From assembly GCA_009782505.1 (NCBI GenBank), contig WRIW01000004.1, positions 34,128 to 98,127 of the forward strand: a DNA stretch of 64,000 bases. Direction: 5' to 3'. Both the position numbers and the translations under genes were made by a program. Each line of letters starts with the position of its first letter. Within the stretch, counting starts at the first letter, position 1. Under the pieces are notes generated by a model, which saw only the letters and a list, made by a program, of their open reading frames with translations, was not told where the DNA came from and ran no database searches. Origin of the DNA: Clostridiales bacterium (GTDB lineage: Bacteria > Bacillota > Peptococcia > DRI-13 > UBA5745). Positions 35,013 to 42,972 of the stretch are shown one piece after another.

Positions 35013-36050
35013 ATGACAATTACGGAGAAAGAAAACCTGCTGCGTCTGGTCAGCGGGCAGGAACCCGCTTGGGTGCCGCGTAAGGGCATGATACCCTATG
35101 CCGACGTGGATCCCGAGCACCACAGCCCACCCAGCAAGGGAGCGTTTCCCGCGCTATTTCCACCTAAGCCCACTGACAACGGCGGTCGCGTCGACATGTT
35201 TGGCGTGGAGTATGAAGCCACCGACAGTACCGGCGGCCTCGCGCTCCCTATGCCGAACAAGTTCATCCTGGACGATATCACGAAGTGGCGGGACGTCATC
35301 AAGGTGCCCAGTCTCGAAGGGATCGACTGGGAAGCCGTGGCCAAGAAAGCCGTCGAGCACATCGACCGGCGCGACACCTGCGTGGACATGGGGACCCATG
35401 TGGGTTATTTCCAGCACCTGATGAACTTTATGGGCTTTACCGAAGGCCTTTGCGCCCTGCAGGAGGAGCCGGAGGAAGTCATGGCGCTCTACGACTATCT
35501 GGCTGATTTCTATGATACGATCGCTTTGAATCTTATCGACTACATCAAGCCCGATTTCTTCGGTATCACGGATGATACAGCCACCGCGCGCAGTCCGTTC
35601 ATCTCCGTAGAGATGTATAAGGATATCGTCAAGCCATACCATGCCCGCTTAGGCAAGATCGCCCAGGATCGCGGCATCCCCGTAGAGATGCACAATTGCG
35701 GCCGCTGCGAGGACGTCATCGACGACTGGATCGAGTTCGGCGTGAAGATATGGAACCCTGCTCAGATCATGAACGATCTGGTGGGCATCAAGAAGAAGTA
35801 TGGCAATAGTTTGATCCTCACCGGCTGCTGGGATTCCCAGGGACCTCCCGGATGGCCCGGCACTGAGGAAGAAGTAGTCCGCCAGGCTGTGCGCGACTGC
35901 ATCGACACTTACGCCCCGGGCGGCGGCTTCTGCTTCTGGGCGTCCCTGTACGGCTCGAAGGAAAATGAAGCGCAAGCCAGGAAGCATGCTTTCTGGATCA
36001 CCGACGAGTACAATAAGTACGGACGAACCTTCTATCAGAAGCAAGGTTGA
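35013..36050 (+). CDS. URO-D-family corrinoid methyltransferase (methyltransferase I candidate), paralogue 1
   Basis: A 345-residue protein of the uroporphyrinogen decarboxylase superfamily branch that contains MtaA/CmuA and O-demethylase methyltransferases. H227-x-C229 in VEMHNCGRCED plus a later cysteine (C272 or C307) are likely zinc ligands that activate a methyl donor or acceptor. It is the first gene of an operon with a pterin methyltransferase and a corrinoid protein, the composition of anaerobic O-demethylases (MT I, MT II, CP). It should therefore move a methyl group from a methoxylated or methylated substrate to the corrinoid protein. It is not a haem enzyme by context. RBS GGAGGG precedes the ATG. 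Confidence 0.85.
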   Translation: MTITEKENLLRLVSGQEPAWVPRKGMIPYADVDPEHHSPPSKGAFPALFPPKPTDNGGRVDMFGVEYEATDSTGGLALPMPNKFILDDITKWRDVIKVPSLEGIDWEAVAKKAVEHIDRRDTCVDMGTHVGYFQHLMNFMGFTEGLCALQEEPEEVMALYDYLADFYDTIALNLIDYIKPDFFGITDDTATARSPFISVEMYKDIVKPYHARLGKIAQDRGIPVEMHNCGRCEDVIDDWIEFGVKIWNPAQIMNDLVGIKKKYGNSLILTGCWDSQGPPGWPGTEEEVVRQAVRDCIDTYAPGGGFCFWASLYGSKENEAQARKHAFWITDEYNKYGRTFYQKQG

Positions 36051-36093
36051 CCTGCCACCTCTACTTTATATCGAAAGGAAAGTTAAGCGCATT

Positions 36094-36912
36094 ATGATTA
36101 TCATCGGAGAAAAGCTCAACGGTTCAATCCCAGGCATGGCGAAAGCGATCGAGGCGAAAGACGAAGCCAGGATCAAAGAGCTTGCCCGGATGCAGACGGC
36201 GGCGGGCGCGGACTATCTTGACGTCTGCGCTTCGGTACAGGTGGATCAGGAAGTCGATACATTGAAGTGGATCCTGGACTTAGTTCAGGGCGCCAGCGAC
36301 CTGCCCATCTGCCTGGATAGCCCCAGCGCGGAAACTCTTGTAAAAGCCTTGCCTTTTTGCCAAAGAACAGGTATAGTTAATTCAGTCTCAGGCGAAGGCA
36401 ACAAAATCGACCTTATCTTCCCCGCCATCGCCAATACGGAATGGGGCTGCGTGGCTCTTTTATGCGACGACAGAGGTATACCCAAGTCAGTAGAGCAGCG
36501 GATGGAGATTTTCGAGGCTATCATGAAGAGGGCCAAGGAGTTCAACATCGCCCCCAGCCGCCTTTACATCGACCCTCTGGTCATCACCCTTTCCACCGAC
36601 GAGACCGCCCTCACCGTATTTGCCGAGTGTACCCGGCAGATCAAGGCGTTGTACCCCGAGATCCATATCACCAGCGGGCTTTCCAATATATCCTTCGGTT
36701 TGCCCGCCCGCAAGCTGATCAACATGGCATTTATGGTTCTGGCGGTGGGCGCGGGTATGGACAGCGCCATCGTCGATCCCACCAACCGTGATATGCTTGG
36801 GTTGATATACGCCACCGAAGCTCTGATGGAGAGAGACGAGTACTGCCTCGAATTCATCGGCGCGTATAAAGAAGGCCGCATAGGGCCCCCCCTTGAATCC
36901 CGTAAGAAGTAA
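36094..36912 (+). CDS. Methyltetrahydrofolate:corrinoid methyltransferase (MtgA/AcsE-like, MT II)
   Basis: A 272-residue TIM barrel of the pterin-binding (DHPS-like) family that transfers the methyl group between the corrinoid protein and tetrahydrofolate. IIIGEKLNGSIPG at the start, GADYLDVCAS, PICLDSPSAETL, YIDPLVITLS and GLSNISFGLP are all characteristic of AcsE/MetH/MtgA-type enzymes. The ATG at 36094 is chosen because family members start at this position. It lies 43 bases after the MT I gene and 36 bases before the corrinoid protein gene. It would feed methyl groups into the Wood-Ljungdahl or C1 pathway. Confidence 0.93.
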   Translation: MIIIGEKLNGSIPGMAKAIEAKDEARIKELARMQTAAGADYLDVCASVQVDQEVDTLKWILDLVQGASDLPICLDSPSAETLVKALPFCQRTGIVNSVSGEGNKIDLIFPAIANTEWGCVALLCDDRGIPKSVEQRMEIFEAIMKRAKEFNIAPSRLYIDPLVITLSTDETALTVFAECTRQIKALYPEIHITSGLSNISFGLPARKLINMAFMVLAVGAGMDSAIVDPTNRDMLGLIYATEALMERDEYCLEFIGAYKEGRIGPPLESRKK

Positions 36913-36948
36913 AAAAAATATAGTAAAGAAATTTAGGAGGTAGTATTC

Positions 36949-37581
36949 ATGTCAAAAATCCAAGAAATCGCTGCTGTTGTTGAAGCCGGGAAATCCAAAG
37001 AGATCGAAGCCCTCGTAAAGGCCGCTCTCGACGAAGGCGTCGCCCCGCTCGAGATCCTCAACGTCGGTATGATCGGCGCCATGGACGTAGTCGGCGCGAA
37101 ATTCCAGAAGGAAGAAATCTTTATCCCGGAAATGCTCGTCGCCGCCCGCTGCATGAAAAAAGGCGTAGATGTGCTGAAGCCTCACCTGGGCGAGACCGGC
37201 GGAGCCATGATCGGCAAAGCCGTCATCGGCACCGTCGCGGGCGACCTGCATGACATCGGCAAAAACCTCGTCTCCATGATGATCGAGAGCGCCGGCTTTG
37301 AAGTCAACGACCTTGGCGTGGACGTTCCCGCCGAGAAGTTCGTGGAAGCCGCCGAAGCCGACGAAGGGATCAACCTCGTCGCCGTGTCCGCTCTGCTGAC
37401 CACCACCATGCCCGCCATGAAAGCGACTGTAGCCGCGCTCAATGCTTCGAAAGCCCGCGGCCGCTTCAAAGTCCTCGTGGGCGGCGCCCCCATCACCGAA
37501 GGTTTCTGCAAAGAGATCGGCGCGGACGCCTATTCTCCCGACGCCGGCGCGGCAGCCCAGAAAGCCAAGTCCCTCGTCTAA
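36949..37581 (+). CDS. Corrinoid (B12-binding) protein of methyl-transfer system
   Basis: A 210-residue protein with an N-terminal helical cap domain (about 1-85) and a B12-binding Rossmann domain. The D-x-H-x-x-G motif GDLHDIGKN places the cobalt-ligating histidine at H101. SALLTTTMPAM and VGGAPIT are the later corrinoid-binding blocks. It acts as the methyl carrier between MT I (URO-D-type) and MT II. RBS AGGAGG precedes the ATG and a strong terminator follows, so it closes the operon. The reductive activator (RACE/RamA type) that such proteins need is not encoded in this window. Confidence 0.96.
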   Translation: MSKIQEIAAVVEAGKSKEIEALVKAALDEGVAPLEILNVGMIGAMDVVGAKFQKEEIFIPEMLVAARCMKKGVDVLKPHLGETGGAMIGKAVIGTVAGDLHDIGKNLVSMMIESAGFEVNDLGVDVPAEKFVEAAEADEGINLVAVSALLTTTMPAMKATVAALNASKARGRFKVLVGGAPITEGFCKEIGADAYSPDAGAAAQKAKSLV

Positions 37582-37626
37582 GGATGAGAATCCGGGCTTT
37601 CCGAAGGTGAACCAATCCTGGTAATT

Positions 37627-37662
37627 AAAAAGCAGTCTGCCATGTCGGCAGGCTGCTTTTTT
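37627..37662. terminator. Strong bidirectional terminator
   Basis: AGCAGTCTGCC (37631-37641) pairs with GGCAGGCTGCT (37647-37657), with one G-T pair and a 5-base loop. It is preceded by AAAAA and followed by TTTTT, so it can stop both the methyltransferase operon and the dehydratase gene coming from the right. Confidence 0.9.
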
Positions 37663-37776
37663 GGGCGCCTGTTTCGGAGCGGTCAGCACGGGCGAGGCAA
37701 TACTATAGCGATGGATTGAACAGCTTTGCCTGCCAGATAAGGAATCGCAGACATGGCGAATTCGTGGGTGCGACTA

Positions 37777-39099
37777 TCAGCTGTCCAGTTTATCCAGGCC
37801 CAAACTTTGCATCCAGGTATCCAGCTGATCCAGGAAGCGCTTCTCATCCAGGTCTGTGCGGTCGCCGGGTTGGCTGCCTTCATAGTGCATGACGCTCAGT
37901 CCCGCTTCCTTGAGGTACATGGCCTGCTCCTTACGGGTAAGCGTGCAGCCCACTCCATGGCGCCAGATCGCCAGGAGCGCTCCGTTTGCCTTGCATATCT
38001 TCGCGAACTCCACGATGGCGTCCCGGCGGATATACTCGTCCATTTTAAATGAATTCAGCCCCCTGGCTTCGGTGCCGGTGGTATAGCGCACCGCGTCTTC
38101 CCTGGTCTCGATGGGCGTGCCTTGCGGATAGCGGAATTCGTCCCGGGTACCTATGCTCCCGTCGGGCTGTATCTCCATGACGCCCGCCGTGATATGGGAG
38201 TATTGGGAACCAAGGCACACCGCGCCATACTTCTCCATATAGCGGTAATACTTCATGAAATGCCAGGAGGGGGGATGAGCCTCGATCCAGCGGAAGCGCT
38301 CGTTGCCCACGGCGGCGATATGATTGTCCGCCCTCCACTGTACCTCGTCACGAACCATTTTCCAGAAAGCGACGGTAGCGTCGGGATCGATCTTTGTCAG
38401 CCCGCCTATGGTGTAGACGGAGTAAAGATCCTTGACCGAGAGCGGAGCGGGCACCGTAGTCGTCATGATGCGGGATACTTCCGTGCCATAGTCCTTGACC
38501 TGCTTGTCCGCGCCCATGAGTTCCACGTACTTCTCATCGTCAAACTTCTGGCCGAGGATGCGCTCGATGTCATTCAGGACGCGCAAATCGCAGTATACCC
38601 TGTGCTCCAGCATAGGTTTGTTGCGGGCTTCGTCGAAAGGCCCGAAGTAAATCAGATTATCGCTGTTCCACTGGGGCATGTTTTCGAAATCCCTGGCTTG
38701 CTGGCCACGCTTAAGATGCTGGTCGCATACGCAGGGCATAGGCACGACCATCTTGCGCCTGGGCCACGGCGTACCGTCTTCGATGTACCCCAGGAACTGG
38801 CCGCCCCAGCAGTTGCCCTGGTAGCCGCATATCTCCCGCCCCCAACCCCTGATCTCGCTGGCTAATCGCGCTTTACGGGCGTAGGGCTCGTTCTTATTCT
38901 GCATCATTGCCCCCACGGGATTGTCTTCGATCAAGGTGACCGCGCGAAAGGCGTCCGCCCAGTTCACATTCGGCCCTGTATTGCCCTGGGCCACCACATT
39001 TTCTACGCTTTCGATGGATTTCTGCCAGCCTGCCCTCAGCTCTTTGGCCTTATCCCAGAACTCAAGGGGCCTGGTCTCCCAGATCTGTCCGTTTGCCAT
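37777..39099 (-). CDS. 2-hydroxyacyl-CoA dehydratase/benzoyl-CoA reductase family subunit (HGD-D)
   Basis: A 440-residue member of the HgdB/FldB/BcrC family, 4Fe-4S proteins that carry out ATP-driven radical dehydrations or ring reductions of CoA esters. VPMPCVCDQHLKRGQQ corresponds to the family C-D-x3-K block, further cysteines follow (HRVYCDLRV, YGAVCLGS, RHGVGC), and the end LKEAGLSVMHYEGS matches the usual K/E-x-G-I/L-P-V-L-x-x-E-G stretch. The start at 39099 follows AGGAGG; a longer version would run over the promoter. It stands alone: neither a second subunit nor the ATP-dependent activator (HgdC/BadF type) is adjacent. It diverges from AOR 2 with a shared operator. Confidence 0.82.
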   Translation of the reverse strand: MANGQIWETRPLEFWDKAKELRAGWQKSIESVENVVAQGNTGPNVNWADAFRAVTLIEDNPVGAMMQNKNEPYARKARLASEIRGWGREICGYQGNCWGGQFLGYIEDGTPWPRRKMVVPMPCVCDQHLKRGQQARDFENMPQWNSDNLIYFGPFDEARNKPMLEHRVYCDLRVLNDIERILGQKFDDEKYVELMGADKQVKDYGTEVSRIMTTTVPAPLSVKDLYSVYTIGGLTKIDPDATVAFWKMVRDEVQWRADNHIAAVGNERFRWIEAHPPSWHFMKYYRYMEKYGAVCLGSQYSHITAGVMEIQPDGSIGTRDEFRYPQGTPIETREDAVRYTTGTEARGLNSFKMDEYIRRDAIVEFAKICKANGALLAIWRHGVGCTLTRKEQAMYLKEAGLSVMHYEGSQPGDRTDLDEKRFLDQLDTWMQSLGLDKLDS

Positions 39100-39130
39100 A
39101 TTATGCCATCCTCCTATGCTTTGGATTGTG

Positions 39131-39198
39131 TTGCTTAATCCATTCGATAATGATAGAATGTTATCATTAATTATATAGAAACCTTTTTGTTTTTTCAA
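39131..39198. promoter_or_regulatory. Divergent overlapping promoters with a shared inverted-repeat operator
   Basis: Plus strand: TTGCTT (39131-39136) and TAGAAT (39154-39159), 17-base spacer, for AOR 2. Minus strand: TTGAAA (39198-39193) and TATAAT (39175-39170), 17-base spacer, for the dehydratase gene. Between and over both -10 boxes lies a perfect inverted repeat, TAATGATA (39148-39155) and TATCATTA (39162-39169), 6-base spacer. One regulator bound here would control both genes. Confidence 0.75.
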
Positions 39199-39221
39199 GA
39201 TAAGCGAGGGAGCGGATAAAA

Positions 39222-41102
39222 ATGATCGCAGGCGGATATACGGGAAGGATTCTCCGCGCCAATCTGACGACGAAAACCTTTGCCGAAGAAACGCTGGATG
39301 AAAGATTAGCCAGGGAGTACATCGGCGGCGCCGGCTTTGGTATTTACTACCTTTATCATGAAGTACCCGCGAAAGCAGACCCGCTCGGACCGGAAAATAA
39401 ACTCATTTTCGCTTCCGGTCCCTTATGCGGGACCGACGCCCCCTGCGCCAGCCGCATGTCCGTGACTGGCAAGTCCCCCCTCACCGGCGCTGTGGGTATG
39501 GCTATGACCGGCGGGCATTTCCCCGCGGAGCTCAAGTTCGCCGGCTACGACGCGATGATCATCGAAGGGGTGGCGGATGAGCCGACTTACCTTCTTATCA
39601 AAAACGGCAAGGTGTTGTTCCGCAACGCCCGGCATCTCTGGGGGATGAGCAGCTTCGACTGCCAACATTTCATCAAGAATGAATTGAAAGACGAAGGTCT
39701 ACGCATCGCCTGCATCGGGCCCGCCGGGGAAAACCTCAGCCGCCTGGCCGCCATCATCAACGAACGCCATGCCGCCGGGCGAAAAGGGCTCGGCGCGGTC
39801 ATGGGGTCGAAGAATCTGAAAGCCATAGCCGTCCGGGGCGATGACCCGGTACCCATCGCGGATAAGGAAGCCTTCACGAAAGCCAAGACGCGTATGCTGA
39901 AGGCGATGAAGGAGAGCCCCGTGCTCTACCCTGCTTTCGCCAAGCTGGGGACGCCTATGGTAGTGGAGGCCTCATGGGGCTTGGGCACGCTTCCCGCGAA
40001 AAACTGGACCGCTACCGGGGAGTGGAGCCCCAATGGCAGGATAGATGTGGAGAGCAACGATAAGCACCGGGTGACGAACGAGTACTGCTACCAGTGCCCG
40101 GTTGGCTGCAGCCAGCTTAAGATGGTGCGCGGCGGCAAGCACAAAGGCGCCGTATCCGTACCGGAGTTTGAGTCCATGTACTGCTTTGGCAGTCATACCG
40201 GCGTGGAGTCGCTGGATCCTATCATCTTGGCCGACCGTATATGCGACGAGTTGGGTATCGACTCCATATCCGCCGGCGTCACCGTCGGCTTCGCCATGGA
40301 GCTCTTTGAGAGAGGTATCATTACCGCGAAAGATACCGACGGCCTAGAGCTGAAGTTCGGCAATGGGGACGCCATGGTGGAGATGATCAGGAAGATGGCG
40401 ATGAAGGAAGGCTTCGGCGCCCTGTTTGCCGATGGGGTCAGGGCTGCCGCCGAGAGGATAGGAGGAGACGCCGGGCTGTACGCCCAGCACGTGAAGGGGC
40501 TTGAGATGCCGGGCTATGACGTCCGGGGCCTGAAAGCCCACGGCCTTTCCCTGGCCACGGCATATACCGGCGCCGACCACAACCGGGGTTATGCCTTCCA
40601 AGAGGTATTTGGTATCCCGGAGCCGTATCCGGTAGACAGGTTCGCCATCGAAGGAAAAGGCAAGCTCACCAGATGGAACCAGGACGCCCGCTGCGTGACC
40701 TGCGACTGCGCCCCCATGTGCGCTTTCCTGATGGATATGGCGGTTCCGGGCATAGCGCTGGAAAACACCGCGGATCTGGTCAACGGCGTCTCCGGTCTGG
40801 GCCTGACTCCCCGTGAGGTGGAGTTGGCGGGGGAAAGGGTCAACAACCTTGCCAAAGCATTCAACACCAGGGAGGGCTTCACCAGGGCCGACGACATACT
40901 GCCGGCCCGGCTGATGACCGAGCCGATCAAAGAAGGGGCCTCGAAAGGGCAGTACATACCGCAAGAAGACCTGGACTCCATGCTGGACGAGTACTACGAA
41001 GACCGGGGCTGGACGAAGGACGGCAGGCTTACGAAGGGGAAGCTGGAAGAACTCAACCTTCGGGTCGTCGCCGAGGAGCTGGCGCGGGCGGGCCTGATTT
41101 GA
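39222..41102 (+). CDS. Aldehyde:ferredoxin oxidoreductase, tungsten-dependent (AOR 2)
   Basis: A 626-residue AOR-family enzyme, paralogous to the protein at 12.3 kb. Cluster ligands C289, C292 and C296 (CYQCPVGC) and probably C500 (CVTCDCAPMC) bind a 4Fe-4S cluster; the extra cysteines C491, C494 and C496 are unusual. The N-terminal YIGGAGFGIYYLYHEV and GAVMGSKNLKAIAV blocks bind the tungstopterin. GAGGGAG precedes the ATG. A MoaD-like gene overlaps its stop codon. It is divergent from the dehydratase-family gene under a shared operator, suggesting one pathway, such as oxidation of an aromatic aldehyde or reduction of an acid. Confidence 0.94.
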   Translation: MIAGGYTGRILRANLTTKTFAEETLDERLAREYIGGAGFGIYYLYHEVPAKADPLGPENKLIFASGPLCGTDAPCASRMSVTGKSPLTGAVGMAMTGGHFPAELKFAGYDAMIIEGVADEPTYLLIKNGKVLFRNARHLWGMSSFDCQHFIKNELKDEGLRIACIGPAGENLSRLAAIINERHAAGRKGLGAVMGSKNLKAIAVRGDDPVPIADKEAFTKAKTRMLKAMKESPVLYPAFAKLGTPMVVEASWGLGTLPAKNWTATGEWSPNGRIDVESNDKHRVTNEYCYQCPVGCSQLKMVRGGKHKGAVSVPEFESMYCFGSHTGVESLDPIILADRICDELGIDSISAGVTVGFAMELFERGIITAKDTDGLELKFGNGDAMVEMIRKMAMKEGFGALFADGVRAAAERIGGDAGLYAQHVKGLEMPGYDVRGLKAHGLSLATAYTGADHNRGYAFQEVFGIPEPYPVDRFAIEGKGKLTRWNQDARCVTCDCAPMCAFLMDMAVPGIALENTADLVNGVSGLGLTPREVELAGERVNNLAKAFNTREGFTRADDILPARLMTEPIKEGASKGQYIPQEDLDSMLDEYYEDRGWTKDGRLTKGKLEELNLRVVAEELARAGLI

Positions 41103-41389
41103 GGCTCCATGTCCGGTCGGTGCTGGACGTCGCTCATGTATTGGGCGGTAAGGAGCATATCCTGGATATGGACGAGGGCGCGGCGGTAGGCGGGTTGATC
41201 AGCCTGCTCCTGGCGCGGTATGGCGATCCTTTAGAAGCGCTCCTGCTCCAAAGCCGCGACCCTATGGAGCTTCTGCCTCATGTGAAGGTCTACGTAAACG
41301 GCAGAGGCGTAGATTTTATAGACGGCTTGTATACCGCCTTGCGAGACGGCGACGACGTCTTGCTCATGCCGCAGATCGGCGGAGGCTAA
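41099..41389 (+). CDS. MoaD/ThiS-like sulfur carrier, partner of AOR 2
   Basis: A 96-residue beta-grasp protein ending in GlyGlyGly (LLMPQIGGG). VKVYVNGRGVDFIDG and DGDDVLLMPQIGGG are the MoaD-like strands. It starts with TTG at 41099, overlapping the AOR 2 stop (TTGA), so translation is coupled; the nearby ATG is out of frame. This is the second AOR gene in the window with a private MoaD-like partner, here downstream rather than upstream. Confidence 0.82.
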   Translation: MRLHVRSVLDVAHVLGGKEHILDMDEGAAVGGLISLLLARYGDPLEALLLQSRDPMELLPHVKVYVNGRGVDFIDGLYTALRDGDDVLLMPQIGGG

Positions 41390-41420
41390 GAAGACGGCGC
41401 GAAGGCTGCCATAGTATTCC

Positions 41421-41445
41421 ATACGCCGGAGGCGTATATTATAAT
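41421..41445 (+). promoter_or_regulatory. Palindrome before a -10 box (possible operator-promoter)
   Basis: ATACGCC-GGA-GGCGTAT (41421-41437) is a perfect 7-3-7 palindrome directly followed by TATAAT (41440-41445). No good -35 box is seen, so an activator bound at the palindrome may be needed. It lies ahead of the PNPOx-like and two URO-D genes. Confidence 0.4.
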
Positions 41446-41466
41446 TATTCGAAGGAGGCTTATTCA

Positions 41467-41859
41467 ATGCAAGAAGTATGCGATTTCCTGAAAAAATGCG
41501 GCACTTATTATCTCGCCACGGTAGAAGGCGACCAGGCCAGGGTCCGTCCTTTCGGTACGGCGCACATCTTCGACGGCAAGCTTTACATCCAGACAGGTAA
41601 GGCGAAAGATGTGTCAAAGCAGATGGCGGCGAAACCCAAGATCGAGATCTGCGCCTGCGACGGGCCCAATTGGCTCCGCGTGGCGGCGACGGCGGTAAAC
41701 GACGACCGGATCGAAGCGAAGCAAAGCATGCTGGATGCGTATCCCCAGCTGGCGGCTATGTACAAAGCCGACGACGCCAACACCCAGGTGCTGTATCTGA
41801 AAGACGCTACGGCGACTTTTTCATCTTTCGGCGGAGACCCGAAAGTCGTTAAGTTCTAG
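41467..41859 (+). CDS. PNPOx-like flavin-binding split-barrel protein (second copy)
   Basis: A 130-residue protein with TYYLATVEGDQARVRPFGTA and YIQTGKAKDVSKQMAAKPK, the same two blocks as the PNPOx-like protein at 15.9 kb. RBS GGAGG lies upstream of the ATG. It is 8 bases upstream of a URO-D-type methyltransferase gene, so it is likely co-transcribed and may supply electrons or bind a flavin/deazaflavin for that pathway. Confidence 0.85.
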   Translation: MQEVCDFLKKCGTYYLATVEGDQARVRPFGTAHIFDGKLYIQTGKAKDVSKQMAAKPKIEICACDGPNWLRVAATAVNDDRIEAKQSMLDAYPQLAAMYKADDANTQVLYLKDATATFSSFGGDPKVVKF

Positions 41860-41867
41860 GGGGTATC

Positions 41868-42902
41868 ATGACGATAACCGAAAAAGAAAACCTGATGCGG
41901 GTGATGCGGGGGCTGGAGCCTGCCTGGGTGCCGCGCAAAGGCGGCGGGCCTTTCGGCGACATTGATCCCGAGGAGCACGCTCCGGCCAGCATGCAGGCCA
42001 TGCCTGAGATATTCCCTCGTCAGCTTAACGCCGCCGGCAGACGTGTGGATATATTTGGCGTAGAATACGAACCCACCGACAGTACCGGCGGGATGGAGCT
42101 CCCGTTGCCCAACCGTTTTATCCTGGATGATATCACAAAATGGCGGGACGTCATCAAGGTTCCCAGCCTGGAGGGCAAAGACTGGGAAGCCATCGGCCGC
42201 AAAGCCGTCGCCCACATCGACCGGCATGAGACCGCCGTATCCATGGGCACCCATGTGGGTTATTTCCAGACGCTTATGAACTTTATGGGGTTCAACGAAG
42301 GTCTCTGCGCCATGCAGGAAGAGCCCGAAGAAGTACTGGCCCTCTACGACTATCTGGGCACGTATTATGAAACCATCGCGTTGAACCTCATCGACTACAT
42401 CAAGCCGGATACCTTCGGCATCACGGACGACACCGCTGCCGCCCGCAACCCTTTCATCTCCCGGGAGATGTATCAGCGCCTGGTCATGCCTTACCATGCC
42501 CGTCTCGCGAAAATCGCCACTGACCGGGACGTCGTCGTGGAGATGCACAACTGTGGCCGCTGCGAAGACAACATCGAAGACTGGCGGGGATTCGGCGTCA
42601 CGGCGTGGAACCCGGCGCAGACGACGAATGATCTGGCGGGGATCAAGAAGAAATACGGCAACTCGCTGGTTATGTCCGGTTGCTGGGATTCCCAGGGGCC
42701 TCCCGGATGGCCCGGTACCCCGGAAGAGGTCGTCCGCCAGGCTGTGCGGGACTGCATCGACGAGTTCGCCCCAGGCGGCGGATTCTGCTTCTGGCCTTAT
42801 GTCATCGGCTCTCTTGACGACGAGCAAGCCAGAAATCATCAGCTCTGGCTGGTGGATGAGTACAACAAATACGGCAGGACGTTCTATCAGAAACAAGGTT
42901 GA
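41868..42902 (+). CDS. URO-D-family corrinoid methyltransferase, paralogue 2
   Basis: A 344-residue protein closely similar along its whole length to the proteins at 35.0 kb and 43.0 kb: same start (TITEKENLMRVM), same FILDDITKWRDVIKVPSLEG block and same zinc-type motif VEMHNCGRCED, then CWDSQGPPGWPGTPEEV. Differences cluster in residues about 28-55 and about 240-250, which probably shape the substrate pocket. It has no own pterin methyltransferase or corrinoid gene, so it may feed the corrinoid protein at 36.9 kb with methyl groups from another substrate. Confidence 0.83.
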   Translation: MTITEKENLMRVMRGLEPAWVPRKGGGPFGDIDPEEHAPASMQAMPEIFPRQLNAAGRRVDIFGVEYEPTDSTGGMELPLPNRFILDDITKWRDVIKVPSLEGKDWEAIGRKAVAHIDRHETAVSMGTHVGYFQTLMNFMGFNEGLCAMQEEPEEVLALYDYLGTYYETIALNLIDYIKPDTFGITDDTAAARNPFISREMYQRLVMPYHARLAKIATDRDVVVEMHNCGRCEDNIEDWRGFGVTAWNPAQTTNDLAGIKKKYGNSLVMSGCWDSQGPPGWPGTPEEVVRQAVRDCIDEFAPGGGFCFWPYVIGSLDDEQARNHQLWLVDEYNKYGRTFYQKQG

Positions 42903-42972
42903 TCGGCTTCATCCGATGCGTTATGTAAACGAATGGCGTTATCGCTGTTTGATAAAGGAGGAGAATTAATTT

